A stretch of DNA of 64,000 nucleotides, from the NCBI RefSeq assembly GCF_003319185.1, contig NZ_QOHJ01000005.1, forward strand, positions 368,043 to 432,042, given 5' to 3'. A program made the translations under genes and the position numbers. The first letter of the stretch is position 1. Every line of letters begins with the position of its first letter. The DNA is from Blastococcus sp. TF02A-30. GTDB lineage: Bacteria > Actinomycetota > Actinomycetes > Mycobacteriales > Geodermatophilaceae. Under the pieces are notes generated by a model. That model was given only the letters and a program-made list of their open reading frames with translations. It ran no database searches and was not told the DNA's origin. Shown here one piece after another: positions 25,588 through 36,837 of this stretch.

Positions 25588-26010
25588 CTACCGGTGGGCG
25601 GGGTGCTGCTCGACGCCGCGAGGAACCGCCAGCGGCCCCTGGTCCACCCGCTGCCCTGAGCCGGTGCCCGCCGCCTCCGCGTACCGGAGCACCGCGTCCG
25701 ACAACGCCACCTGCCGGGCCAGCAGCACAATCCGTGCCTCCTGCTCCCGGAACCGGGCACTCGTGCTGCCCACCAGGTAGATGATCACCACCGCCAGGAC
25801 GTACAGCAGCAGGTCGGTGCCACGGGTGACCCCCACCGCGTCGGCCAGGGCCTGCAGCAGGTCCGGGAACATCACCGCCAGCGCCCCCGCGACGACGGTG
25901 AGAGCCGCGACGATCTTCCGGCGGGCCTGGCCGCGCAGCGACGCCCGCGACCGGAGCGATAGCACCACGGCCAGCACGAGCGCCGGCACCAGCACGATTT
26001 GGATGATCAC
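25588..26010 (-). CDS. DUF2304 small membrane protein
   Basis: 140 residues with three hydrophobic segments (4-18 VLVPALVLAVVL; about 33-58 VAALTVVAGALAVMFPDLLQ; about 68-82 LLLYVLAVVIIYLV) followed by SARFREQEARIVLLARQVAL, the usual DUF2304 arrangement, and a polar tail. DUF2304 proteins are commonly encoded with a family 2 transferase; in mycobacteria the small membrane protein Rv3632 accompanies the polyprenyl-phosphate glycosyltransferase Rv3631. The ATG at 26010 overlaps the stop of the transferase gene by four bases, so the two are translationally coupled. Confidence 0.85.
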   Translation of the reverse strand: MIIQIVLVPALVLAVVLSLRSRASLRGQARRKIVAALTVVAGALAVMFPDLLQALADAVGVTRGTDLLLYVLAVVIIYLVGSTSARFREQEARIVLLARQVALSDAVLRYAEAAGTGSGQRVDQGPLAVPRGVEQHPAHR

Positions 26011-26828
26011 TTGCGACTCCAGTGGGTGACCCGGTGAGCAGCCACCTCGGCGAGGATGTTGATGCTGTTGAGCAGCGGCTGACCCTTGGCCCGCGAGTAG
26101 TCCGTGTACAGGATGTGCACCGGGTACTCGGTGATCCGGTACTCGGGCCGGGTGAGGTAGCGCTCCAGCTCCGAGGCGTACGCCATGCCGGCGTAGGACA
26201 ACCGCACGTCCGCGGCCACGTGCCGCGCCACGATCCGCAGCCCGTTGTGCGCGTCGGTCAGCCGCGTGGTGTTACCCCGGTTGAGCAGCTTCGCGGCGGT
26301 CCGCAGGATCACCCGCCGCAGCCAGCTCATCTGCGTCGGCCCGTCGCCCTCCAGGAACCGCGACCCCATGACGACGTCGTAGCCCTCGCGGATCTTCTCG
26401 ATCATGCCCAGCAGGTCGGGCAGCTGGTGCTGGCCGTCGGCGTCGAAGCAGGCGATGTACTGCGCGTCGGTGAGCAGCAGCGCCGCCTCGAACCCGGTCT
26501 GCAGCGCACCGCCGGCCCCCAGGTTGACCGGGTGGCTCACCCGGAACGCCCCGGCCTTGTCGATCTCCTCGGCCGAGCCGTCGGTGCTGGCGTCGTCCAC
26601 CGCGATCACCCGCAGACCCGCGGCCACGAGTTCGGCGATGACCCCCCCGACGACGGGCGCCTCGTTGTACACCCGGACGACGACGACAGTGTCGTCCCAG
26701 GGCCCGCGGACCTGGCCGGAGAACTCGGCCGGTCGGGTCCCGCGCTCGTCCCCTCCCGCGTCCATCGGCAGCGATGCTAGCCGTGCCGCCGGGCGAAGCC
26801 GGCCGTCCTGCAGCGCCTGCACGCTCAT
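26007..26828 (-). CDS. DPM1-like family 2 glycosyltransferase (polyprenyl-phosphate sugar synthase)
   Basis: 273 residues. GT-A fold of the dolichol-phosphate mannose synthase type: VVVRVYNEAPVVGGVIAELV, VIAVDDASTDGSAEEI, NLGAGGALQTGFEAAL and IACFDADGQHQLPDLLGMIE with the DAD metal motif. The protein has no C-terminal transmembrane domain; membrane attachment is probably through the coupled DUF2304 protein. The likely product is a polyprenyl-phospho-sugar donor used outside the membrane; the sugar is unknown. The ATG at 26828 has AAGGAG at good spacing. Residues 1-40 are a variable extension. Confidence 0.85.
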   Translation of the reverse strand: MSVQALQDGRLRPAARLASLPMDAGGDERGTRPAEFSGQVRGPWDDTVVVVRVYNEAPVVGGVIAELVAAGLRVIAVDDASTDGSAEEIDKAGAFRVSHPVNLGAGGALQTGFEAALLLTDAQYIACFDADGQHQLPDLLGMIEKIREGYDVVMGSRFLEGDGPTQMSWLRRVILRTAAKLLNRGNTTRLTDAHNGLRIVARHVAADVRLSYAGMAYASELERYLTRPEYRITEYPVHILYTDYSRAKGQPLLNSINILAEVAAHRVTHWSRK

Positions 26829-26905
26829 CCGTGCGGTCTCCTTCGGTCGATCAGGGTCAGGGACAGCGGGTCTGCGGGGGTGGGACCGGCCCCGCCCGGG
26901 CGCGC

Positions 26906-28321
26906 TCAGCTGCCGGCGTGCCGGGCGCGCGTCGGCACCGCAACCCGTGGCCCTGCAGCCGCGTACGAGGCCCCCGTTCGCACCGCGACCCGCGGCCCGG
27001 CGGCCGCGTTCGAGCGCGTGCCGGCGTGCGGCTGCACGGGGATCGGCCCCGCCCCGAGCGGTCCGACCGCAGGCACGGGGGCGGCCAGCCGAACCGTTTC
27101 CGCCGGGTCAGGCACCGGAGGTGCAACCCGCCGACGCACCACCCGGCCGGCCCACCCCGCCAGCAGCTGGCTCGGCCGCTCGACTGCCCGGTGGAACACG
27201 ACGGCGACCAGGAAGCTCACCGGGACGCCCACGGCCAGCACGACCAGCACCCCAAGCGGCGTCGACGGCACCAGCGTCGCCACCGACACCACGATCGGCT
27301 CGTGCACCAGGTACAGGGAGAACGACACGGTGCCGAGCCACTGCAGCGGCCGGCTGTTCCCGAGCGCGCGCAACGAGCGGCAGTGCAGGAAGCAGAAGAC
27401 CAGCACCGCCGCACCGAGCACCCCGGCCGGCCGCCCGATCGGCGACCACAGCGTCGGGTCGCCGACGACCAGCTTCAGCCACCACTCACCCAGCAGCACC
27501 AGCACGCCCAGCCCGCCGAGGCCGCTCCACATCAGCCCCGACCGCGCCGACCCGTTGATCCGGTCGGCCCACGCACGCAGCGTCGGCAACCGCTGGGCCA
27601 GCAGCACGCCCACCGCGAACACCATCAGGTAGCTGAGCCGCTCGTGCCCCCGCGCGGTGGCCCAGCCGCAGGCGAGCAGCACCGCGGGCACCGACCCCCA
27701 CAGCGGCACGGCCAGCGGCCGCGCCAGCACCACGAACACCGGCAGCAGCAACGAGAAGGCGACCTCGAACTCCAGCGACCACAGCGCGGAGTTCAGCCAG
27801 CCGGTGCCGTCGAGCAGCCACGCGTCGTGGACCAGTGTCAACAGCTGCACCGGCACGGCGTGCGCGTTCATCCACCAGCTCTGCGCCGGGTCGGCGGTCC
27901 GCGGGAACAGCGTCACCAGCGCCCCGGTCAGCGCGACCGCCACGATGACCGGCACGTACAGGCGCAGCACCCGCTTGCAGTAGTACGGCAGCCAGGTCCC
28001 CGGCCGGGAAGGCCGCAGGTGCGGCAGGGCCAGCACCAGCCCGCTGAGCACGAAGAAGACCAGCACCGCCTCGCCGCCGGCCCACAGCAGGTGCGCAGGC
28101 GTGTAGGTCAGCCACCAGGTCGCTGCGCTCCGGTCCGGAGCGGCGGCCTGCGCTGCCAGCGACGGCAGCACCAGTGCGCAGTGGTGGACGACGACCACGA
28201 GCGCGGCGAGGCCGCGCAGCCCGTCGAGCGACGTCAGCCGCTCGGAGGGAGCGGCCGCCGCCGGGATCGACCGACGGGTGTCGCCCGCGGCGTGCCTGCT
28301 GCTCACCGGTCCACCGTGCAC
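26906..28321 (-). CDS. Acyltransferase 3 family membrane protein
   Basis: 471 residues. AT3 proteins acylate surface glycans. The N-terminal family motif is LTSLDGLRGLAALVVVVHHC with the key histidine, followed by about ten membrane segments; FFVLSGLVLALPH and WSLEFEVAFSLLLPVFVVLA are further family blocks. The last 60 residues form a Pro/Ala-rich tail with two copies of AAAGPRVAV-like sequence, probably cytoplasmic. GTG starts at 28321 and 28306 are both possible. Same strand as the DPM1-like pair 77 bases downstream; it probably modifies the polymer made here. Confidence 0.85.
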   Translation of the reverse strand: MHGGPVSSRHAAGDTRRSIPAAAAPSERLTSLDGLRGLAALVVVVHHCALVLPSLAAQAAAPDRSAATWWLTYTPAHLLWAGGEAVLVFFVLSGLVLALPHLRPSRPGTWLPYYCKRVLRLYVPVIVAVALTGALVTLFPRTADPAQSWWMNAHAVPVQLLTLVHDAWLLDGTGWLNSALWSLEFEVAFSLLLPVFVVLARPLAVPLWGSVPAVLLACGWATARGHERLSYLMVFAVGVLLAQRLPTLRAWADRINGSARSGLMWSGLGGLGVLVLLGEWWLKLVVGDPTLWSPIGRPAGVLGAAVLVFCFLHCRSLRALGNSRPLQWLGTVSFSLYLVHEPIVVSVATLVPSTPLGVLVVLAVGVPVSFLVAVVFHRAVERPSQLLAGWAGRVVRRRVAPPVPDPAETVRLAAPVPAVGPLGAGPIPVQPHAGTRSNAAAGPRVAVRTGASYAAAGPRVAVPTRARHAGS

Positions 28322-28422
28322 CAGCGCCCACCCTGGAGGCGACCAACACTCCGACGGACCGTTACGTCACTAACACATGGAGTGACTGGTGCCCCACGAG
28401 TCCCACGTCCCGCACCGCACGG

Positions 28423-29520
28423 TCACGAGAAGCGCCGACCCTGCCGATCTTCCACGGCTGCCAGCAGCTGCTTGACCCGCTCGGCGTCCCCGACCGGGCA
28501 CACCATCGTCACGTCCGCGGTGTGCACCACCACGCTGTCGCGCACCCCGACCAGGGCCACCAGGTGCTCGGGGTCGTCGCTGAGCACCACGTTGCCGGTG
28601 CCGTCGACCACCACCGTCAGCCCGCGCACCGCGTTGCCCGCGCCGTCGTCGTCGAGCGTGGCCGCCAACGCCGGCCAGGAGCCCACGTCGAGCCAGTCGA
28701 CGTCGAGGTCGACCACCAGCACCCGCCCCGGCTCGCTCGCCGCCGGCTCCAGCACCGCGTAGTCGACGCTGATCTTCGGCAGCGTCGGGAACACCTCGGC
28801 CAGCACCGCCTCCCGAGCCGGGCCGGCCGGTGCGGCGACCACCCGCGCCAGCCCGGCAGCCGACTCGGGCAGGTGCTCGGCCAGCGCGTCGAGCACGGTC
28901 TGCGCCCGCCACACGAACATCCCCGAGTTCCAGAGGTGCCCGCCCCCGGCGAGGTAGCGCTCGGCGGTCGCCCGGTCCGGTTTCTCGGTGAACGAGGCCA
29001 CCTCCGCGACGCCGTCCGCGACCGGCGGGCCCTTCCGCACGTAGCCGAAGCCGGTGGCCGGCGAGGTCGGCGTCACGCCCAGCGTGACCAGCGCCCGCGG
29101 CCGCACCGCGAGGACCTCGTACGCGGAGCGCAGCGCCGCCGCGAACCGCTCCACCGGCCGGATGACGTGGTCGGCGCTCACCACGGCCAGCTCAGCGTCC
29201 GGATCGACGTCGGCCACGAGGGCAGCGGTCAACCCCACGGCGTTCGCGGTGTCCCGCGGCACGGGCTCCAGCACCAGGCGGTCGGCGGCCAGCTCGGGCA
29301 GCGCGGTCCGCACCTGCTCGGCGTAGCGCACTGCGGTGCACACCCAGATCTGCCCGGTCGGCAGCACCGCCTGCAACCGGGTGAACGCCTCCCGCAGGAG
29401 GCTGTGCGCCCCGCCGTCGCCGTCGGCCAGGACGTCCAGCAGCTGCTTGGGCCGCCCGGCCCGCGACAACGGCCACAGCCGCGTGCCCGAGCCGCCGGCC
29501 ATGATGACCGCGTGCCGCAC
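28423..29520 (-). CDS. manC: Mannose-1-phosphate guanylyltransferase
   Basis: 365 residues; makes GDP-mannose from mannose 1-phosphate and GTP. The nucleotidyltransferase signature is VIMAGGSGTRLWPLSRAGRP plus KQLLD (5-27), with LEPVPRDTANAVGLTAALVA, VVSADHVIRP, FTEKPDRATAERYL and WNSGMFVWRA following. It lacks the C-terminal isomerase domain of bifunctional enzymes. Start GTG at 29520, two bases after the wbbL stop, so co-translated with wbbL. The order wbbL then GDP-mannose synthase equals Rv3265c-Rv3264c of M. tuberculosis; rmlD, which accompanies them there, is missing. Its substrate comes from ManB at 2.9-4.3 kb. Confidence 0.93.
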   Translation of the reverse strand: MRHAVIMAGGSGTRLWPLSRAGRPKQLLDVLADGDGGAHSLLREAFTRLQAVLPTGQIWVCTAVRYAEQVRTALPELAADRLVLEPVPRDTANAVGLTAALVADVDPDAELAVVSADHVIRPVERFAAALRSAYEVLAVRPRALVTLGVTPTSPATGFGYVRKGPPVADGVAEVASFTEKPDRATAERYLAGGGHLWNSGMFVWRAQTVLDALAEHLPESAAGLARVVAAPAGPAREAVLAEVFPTLPKISVDYAVLEPAASEPGRVLVVDLDVDWLDVGSWPALAATLDDDGAGNAVRGLTVVVDGTGNVVLSDDPEHLVALVGVRDSVVVHTADVTMVCPVGDAERVKQLLAAVEDRQGRRFS

Positions 29521-29522
29521 GG

Positions 29523-31783
<2,261 letters not shown>

Positions 31784-31808
31784 CTCCCGGGCGGACGACG
31801 GGGGCCGC

Positions 31809-33119
31809 TCACCTCGCGGCGGGTGCTCGGTCCAGCCCCACGCCGCCGTCGGCCGCGGCCACCGCCTGCGGGTCGACCCGGCCACCGACGACGGTGTCGC
31901 CGGCCGGCTGCAGCGTGGGTAGCTCGGGGGCCCGCTCCGCGTCCTCGGCAGGGACGTCGACGACCATCGTCCGCATCTTGCGCTGGGCAGGCTCCTCCAC
32001 GAAGCGCCACAGCAGCCAGCCGGTCAGGCAGGCCAGCACCGGGACGGCGATGAAGTAGGACCTGGCCACGAGCGAGTCGTCGGGGAGAGACCCCGGCCAC
32101 CTGGTCTGCAGCGCCCAGAACGGCTCGATGACCAGCACCATGTGGGTCAGGTAGACGCTGTAGGAGATCCGCCCGCCGAACACGAACGGTTCGGTCGCCA
32201 GCAGCCGCGAGAGGCCGGAGCGGCTCAAGGACAGCCCGATCAGCAGCAGCGGGAAGAACAGCACCGCGAGGATCCGGGCGGCGGGCCGGTCGATCCCGTA
32301 GGTCAGGTACAGCGTCCCGACGACGCCGACCACGGACACCCAGGTGAGCACGGTCGGCCAGGACCGGTGCGGGTGCTCGTCGATGTGCGCCCACACCTTT
32401 CGGACGACGAGCGCGGCCAGGGAACCGGCCACGAACCCGCCGGCCAGCCGGATGAGCCACAGGTACGGGCCGTAGAGGCTGATCGACCCCAGGATCATCA
32501 GCGGCACGAGCACGGCCAGGCCCAGCCAGATCAGGGTGCGCGCCCGCACCGCCCGGTCCAGGCGGAACAGCAGCAGGGCCAGCACCGGGAAGGCGAGGTA
32601 GGCCAGCGCCTCGGCACTCACCGACCAGGCCGGGCCGTTCCAGGTGAGCCGGTCGTAGCCGGGCTCGTCCCACAGCACGACGAGGAAGAACTGGCGCAGG
32701 AAGCTCATCGCGGACAGGTCCTCCGGCGGCACCGGGTCCTCCCAGCCCACCACCGGCAACCCGGCGTGCCAGATGCCGGCGATGAGCAGGGTGACGGCGT
32801 ACGCCGGCCAGATTCGGGCTATCCGCGCCCACAGGAAGCGCGCCGTCCGCGACCGGGCCAGCCGCACTCCAGCGGCGTCGACGTAGTTGATCGTCAGCAC
32901 GAAGCCGCTGAGCGCGAAGAAGAGGTCGACGCCGAGCAGCCCGGAATCCAGGATCGGCCAGAAGGCCTCGGCGACGTCGGGGAAGGCGGCGCGCAGGTTG
33001 CCCCGGATGTGGAAGACGACCACGAGGAGGGCAGCGACTATGCGCAGACCGGTGAGTGGTCGGATCTCCGGGATCCGGCGGGGCAGCCGACTCAGAGCCA
33101 CCGGCTGCTGTGCAGTCAT
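31809..33119 (-). CDS. Acyltransferase 3 family membrane protein
   Basis: 436 residues. Second AT3 protein of the window, with IRPLTGLRIVAALLVVVFHI (catalytic His) at the N-terminus, LGVDLFFALSGFVLTINYVD, WNGPAWSVSAEALAYLAFPV and about ten membrane segments; EPFVFGGRISYSVYLTHMVL is also typical. The C-terminal 60 residues are polar and probably cytoplasmic. I chose ATG 33119 because a TACTGT -10 element lies seven bases upstream; the GTG at 33128 overlaps that element. Convergent with glf, divergent from the DUF6541 gene. It likely O-acylates a cell-surface glycan. Confidence 0.85.
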   Translation of the reverse strand: MTAQQPVALSRLPRRIPEIRPLTGLRIVAALLVVVFHIRGNLRAAFPDVAEAFWPILDSGLLGVDLFFALSGFVLTINYVDAAGVRLARSRTARFLWARIARIWPAYAVTLLIAGIWHAGLPVVGWEDPVPPEDLSAMSFLRQFFLVVLWDEPGYDRLTWNGPAWSVSAEALAYLAFPVLALLLFRLDRAVRARTLIWLGLAVLVPLMILGSISLYGPYLWLIRLAGGFVAGSLAALVVRKVWAHIDEHPHRSWPTVLTWVSVVGVVGTLYLTYGIDRPAARILAVLFFPLLLIGLSLSRSGLSRLLATEPFVFGGRISYSVYLTHMVLVIEPFWALQTRWPGSLPDDSLVARSYFIAVPVLACLTGWLLWRFVEEPAQRKMRTMVVDVPAEDAERAPELPTLQPAGDTVVGGRVDPQAVAAADGGVGLDRAPAAR

Positions 33120-33126
33120 GCCCGGC

Positions 33127-33132
33127 ACAGTA
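33127..33132 (-). promoter_or_regulatory. -10 element of the second AT3 gene, leaderless
   Basis: TACTGT on the minus strand, seven bases before the ATG at 33119; it rules out the upstream GTG at 33128 as start. Confidence 0.45.
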
Positions 33133-33204
33133 AGGCAGCACCGGACGGCGGCGGCGACACCGCTCCAGAGTCCCCGGCGTCCCCGGCAGGGTCCGCGGCC
33201 CCCC

Positions 33205-33210
33205 TAGACT
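33205..33210 (+). promoter_or_regulatory. -10 element for the micro-ORF and DUF6541 gene
   Basis: TAGACT eight bases before the GTG at 33219 of the nine-codon ORF. Confidence 0.45.
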
Positions 33211-33218
33211 GGCCCCCC

Positions 33219-33248
33219 GTGTACGCGACTCCGCCGGGCCCCACGTGA
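33219..33248 (+). CDS. Putative leaderless micro-ORF before DUF6541
   Basis: Nine codons (MYATPPGPT) beginning with GTG at the predicted transcription start and ending in TGA that overlaps the GTG of the membrane protein gene as GTGA. It contains three prolines near its end, which may slow ribosomes at the overlap. Support is positional only. Confidence 0.35.
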   Translation: MYATPPGPT

Positions 33249-35170
33249 GCTCCGCGCCGGTGATCGCGGCCGCGCTCGCCCTCCTGCTCGTGCCCGGCTT
33301 CGTGCTCGGCCTCGCCCTGGGCCTGCGCGGATGGGTGCTCGTGGGCTCCTCCCCCGCGCTGACCGTCGGTGCGGCCGGGGTGCTCGCCGCCTGGTACGGG
33401 ATGACCGGCATCGCGTGGACGACGACGAGCACGCTGGTCGGGCTGCTCGTGCTGTGCGCCGTGGCCGTCGCGTGCGCCCGCCCCTGGCGGGGACACGCCA
33501 GCCCCTGCGCCATCCGCTATGGGCTTCATCACCATGTCGCGATCGGCGCGGCGCTCGCCGGCACCGCCGTGGTCGGCGCCCTCGCGGTGCAGCGCGGCAC
33601 GCAGAACCTCGAGGGCATCCCGCAGTACTGGGACGCGATGTTCCACGCGAACGCCGTGCGCTACATCGCCGAGACCCAGGACGCCGCCCCCTCGGCGCTC
33701 GCGGCCGTCGCCCAGCCGGCCAATCCCGACTACTACTACCCGCACACCTACCACTCCCTCGGGGCGCTGCTCTTCGACAGCGGCGTGGAGCCGGTGCAGA
33801 CGGTCCTCAACAGCCTCTCAGCCTGCTTGCCTGCCGTGTTCGCCCTCTCGCTGGTGGCGCTGCTGCGCGTCGTGGCACCCCGGCCTGCGATGGTCTTCGC
33901 CGGCGCGCTCCTCGCGGGCATGTTCTCCGCCTTCCCCTACGACCTCGTCAACTTCGGCCCGCTGCTCCCGCTGGCGCTGGCGATCGCCGTCCTGCCCGCC
34001 GCCTGCGGGCTGCTCGTGCGGCTGGTCCGCTCCCCGAGCGTCGGCGTCGCCGGCGCGCTGGCCGTCGCCGCCGTCGGGCTCCTCACCACCCACCCCAGCG
34101 CCGCCGTGGCCGCCGCCCTCCTCATGGCGCTGCTGCTCCTGACCGGCCGGCGCACCGACCGGCCGTGGCGCGACCGCCGCACGCTGCTGGCCGTCGTCCT
34201 GACCGCTGCCGCCGCTGTCGTGCTCGCGTCCCCGGGCCTGCGCGGGCTCACCGGGGTCGCCGGGAACGCGACGGAGATCGACTGGCCGGCGACCGAGACA
34301 CCGGGCGGCGCGGTGGGTCGGCTCCTCCTCTTCAACCACGAGACGCTGTGGCCGCAGTGGTGGCTGGCGCTGCTGCTCCTGCTGGGTGCGGTGGCCGCCC
34401 TGCGGAGCCCTGCCCTGCGCCCGTTCCTCGTCGGCGCCGGTGTCTTCCTCGCCCTCTTCGTCCTCGCGGCCTCCTACGACACCGCCGTGTCGCTGCGGCT
34501 CACCTCGGTGTGGTGGAACGACCGCTGGCGGCTGGCCGCGTTGTTCGTCGTGCCCGCAGCCGTGCTCGCCGCCGCCGGCTTCGTCCGGCTCGAGGACTGG
34601 GTCCTACGGCTGCTGGACCGGCTGCCGGGCCGCCCGCCGCCCGCCGCCCTGGTCGCGCGCGGCTCCGTCGTCGTCGGGCTGCTGGCCGTGCTGCTCGTCC
34701 TGCTGACCCCGAACGGCTACCTGGAGCGCAACACCCGGCAGGTCTCCCTGCCGTACAGGGACGGCCCCACGGTGTCCTCCGGCGAGGAGGCGGCATATGC
34801 CGAGTTGGCGCGACTCTGGGACGGTGGCACCGTGCTGAACGATCCCGCCGACGGGTCCCCGTGGGCGTACGCCTTGGAGGGTCTGCCGCTGGTGTTCAAG
34901 ACGCCCCTGACCCAGCCGTCGAGCCCGGAGCAGTTCGGCAGCGACCGGATCACGCTGATCGAGGACTTCGCACCGGAGCGCGACTCCGCCGCGGTCGAGG
35001 ACGCCCTGGAGTCGCTGGACGTGCGCTGGGTCATCGTCGGCGAGGGGTTCGCCACCGACACGGTCTCCCGCGCCCCGGGCCTCGAGGGCCTCGACGCCGT
35101 CCCCGGCCTCACCGAGGTGTGGTCGAACGACGCGGCGACCATCTACCGGGTGGAACGAGGTACGAGCTGA
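33245..35170 (+). CDS. DUF6541 polytopic membrane protein
   Basis: 641 residues with about 12-14 hydrophobic segments in the first 490 residues and an extracytoplasmic C-terminal domain of about 150 residues (from YLERNTRQVSLPYRDGPTVS). The conserved QYWDAMFHANAVRYIAETQD and YYYPHTYHSLGALLF blocks after the third segment resemble the acidic loop of GT-C fold glycosyltransferases (WDxxFH), so it may be a polyprenyl-phosphate-sugar-dependent transferase (inference). GTG start at 33245, overlapped by the leader micro-ORF. It heads an operon-like run with the GT4 gene (50-base gap) and the galactofuranosyltransferase-like gene. Confidence 0.78.
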   Translation: MSSAPVIAAALALLLVPGFVLGLALGLRGWVLVGSSPALTVGAAGVLAAWYGMTGIAWTTTSTLVGLLVLCAVAVACARPWRGHASPCAIRYGLHHHVAIGAALAGTAVVGALAVQRGTQNLEGIPQYWDAMFHANAVRYIAETQDAAPSALAAVAQPANPDYYYPHTYHSLGALLFDSGVEPVQTVLNSLSACLPAVFALSLVALLRVVAPRPAMVFAGALLAGMFSAFPYDLVNFGPLLPLALAIAVLPAACGLLVRLVRSPSVGVAGALAVAAVGLLTTHPSAAVAAALLMALLLLTGRRTDRPWRDRRTLLAVVLTAAAAVVLASPGLRGLTGVAGNATEIDWPATETPGGAVGRLLLFNHETLWPQWWLALLLLLGAVAALRSPALRPFLVGAGVFLALFVLAASYDTAVSLRLTSVWWNDRWRLAALFVVPAAVLAAAGFVRLEDWVLRLLDRLPGRPPPAALVARGSVVVGLLAVLLVLLTPNGYLERNTRQVSLPYRDGPTVSSGEEAAYAELARLWDGGTVLNDPADGSPWAYALEGLPLVFKTPLTQPSSPEQFGSDRITLIEDFAPERDSAAVEDALESLDVRWVIVGEGFATDTVSRAPGLEGLDAVPGLTEVWSNDAATIYRVERGTS

Positions 35171-35220
35171 ACTCCGCACGACCGACGCCGGACCGAACGG
35201 ACGAGAGAGGCACCACCGAC

Positions 35221-36837
35221 ATGACCAGCCAGACCCCGCTCGGGCCGGGCGCATCCCGCGTCTACTCGGTGCACGAGGCGACGTGGTGGGAGGAGCTCGA
35301 CGACCGGGAGCGGCGGCTGCTCGACGGCGCGCTCACCGTGTCCGTCCTGACGCACCCGCGCCGCGTCCTGCGGGTGCTCGCCCACCGGGGGGAGGCCGGC
35401 GCCGTGCCCGAGACGACGGGCTGGGCGGTCGCCCGCATGACGTGGGACGGCGCGTCCGGGCCGGTCGCGCTCGTCACCGTCTCGGGCGCCGCGGACGCTG
35501 ACGCACCGGACGACGTGGAGCCGCTCGACCTCGTCGTCGACCTCGGCGGCGAGCGGCCGGAGTTCGTGCAGGCCAAGCCGCTCACGCCCTCCCCGTTCCA
35601 CCGGGCGCACTTCGCCGCCCGGTCGCGCGCGCCGGTCGCCTTCGACGCGCTCCGCCAGCGGCGCACCGACCAGCTGGAGCGCCGGCCCTCCCGCCGCGAC
35701 ATCCCCCGGACCCGCTCGGCCCCGCGCAGCGCTGCCGCCGCACCGCCTCCCGGGGACAAGCCCCGCGCGGTCCTGTTCGGGCTGCACTGGCTGGAGCTCG
35801 GTGGCGCCGAGCGCTGGGCCCTGGAGTGCATCCAGGCCGCGGCCGAGGCCGGCTTCCTGCCGATCGTCCTCACCGACCGGGCCAGCAGCAGCCCGTGGGT
35901 GACCCGGCCGGAGCTGGCCGACGCCGTCTTCCTGCCGATCACCTCCCCGCTGGAGGCCCACCAGGACGCCACCCTCCTCAACGGCCTGTTCGACGCCTTC
36001 GACATCCGCGGCATCCACCTGCACCACTGCACGTGGCTCTACGAGCGGCTGCCGTGGATCCGGGCCCGGTTCCCGTGGGTGCACATCGCCGACTCGCTGC
36101 ACATCCTGGAGTGGCGCACCGGCGGGTTCGTCGAGATCGCCGTCCGGGTCACCGACGCGATCGACGTGCACCACGTCATCTCGCCGCAGTTGCGCGACTA
36201 CCTGATCCAGGACATGAAGGTGCCGCGGGAGAAGGTCGTGCTGGCCACCCTCGCCGACCTCACACCGACCACGCGCGCGCCCGCCCTGAGGCGCGACGGG
36301 GGGACCACGGTCGCCTTCGTCGGCCGGCTCACCCAACAGAAGCGGCCCTACCTCTTCCTGCGGCTGGTAGCCCGCCTGCGGCGCGACCTCCCCGACGCCC
36401 GGTTCGTCATGCACGGCGACGGCGAGCTGGCCGACGAGATCCGCACGATGAGCCGCCGGCTCGGCCTCGGGAGCGTCCTCGAGATGCGGGGCGTGGACCA
36501 GCCGGTGTCCGAGACCCTCGACGACGCCGACGTGCTGGTCATCAGCTCGGACAACGAGGGTGTCACGCTGACCAGCTTCGAGGCCGCCGCCCACGACGCG
36601 CTCGTCATCAGCGCGGACGTCGGTTCGCAGCGCTCGGTGGTCGTCGACGACCTGCTCTGCCCCCGCCACCCGCTGCCGTTCCTCGCGGCGGCTCGTGAGC
36701 GGGTCATCACCGCCGTGACCGACCCCGAGCAGCGCGCACGCTGGGCCGCCGAGCAGCAGCGCAAGGTGCAGGCCTTCGCTGCGCTCCCCCACGCCCGCGA
36801 GTGGACGCGCGACCTCTACAAGGAATGGAACGCATGA
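35221..36837 (+). CDS. GT4-type glycosyltransferase with a long N-terminal extension
   Basis: 538 residues. The GT-B transferase starts near residue 180 with AVLFGLHWLELGGAERWALE and ends in a C-terminal half with TVAFVGRLTQQKRPYLFLRL, FVMHGDGELADEIRTMSRRL and VLVISSDNEGVTLTSFEAAA (the ExxE-like donor site). The first 175 residues (VYSVHEATWWEELDDRERRL onward) match no domain I know; they are acidic, then Arg-rich near 140-170. The ATG at 35221 follows an AGAGAGG about 12 bases upstream. The stop overlaps the next start by four bases (ATGA). Sugar specificity is unknown. Confidence 0.82.
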   Translation: MTSQTPLGPGASRVYSVHEATWWEELDDRERRLLDGALTVSVLTHPRRVLRVLAHRGEAGAVPETTGWAVARMTWDGASGPVALVTVSGAADADAPDDVEPLDLVVDLGGERPEFVQAKPLTPSPFHRAHFAARSRAPVAFDALRQRRTDQLERRPSRRDIPRTRSAPRSAAAAPPPGDKPRAVLFGLHWLELGGAERWALECIQAAAEAGFLPIVLTDRASSSPWVTRPELADAVFLPITSPLEAHQDATLLNGLFDAFDIRGIHLHHCTWLYERLPWIRARFPWVHIADSLHILEWRTGGFVEIAVRVTDAIDVHHVISPQLRDYLIQDMKVPREKVVLATLADLTPTTRAPALRRDGGTTVAFVGRLTQQKRPYLFLRLVARLRRDLPDARFVMHGDGELADEIRTMSRRLGLGSVLEMRGVDQPVSETLDDADVLVISSDNEGVTLTSFEAAAHDALVISADVGSQRSVVVDDLLCPRHPLPFLAAARERVITAVTDPEQRARWAAEQQRKVQAFAALPHAREWTRDLYKEWNA

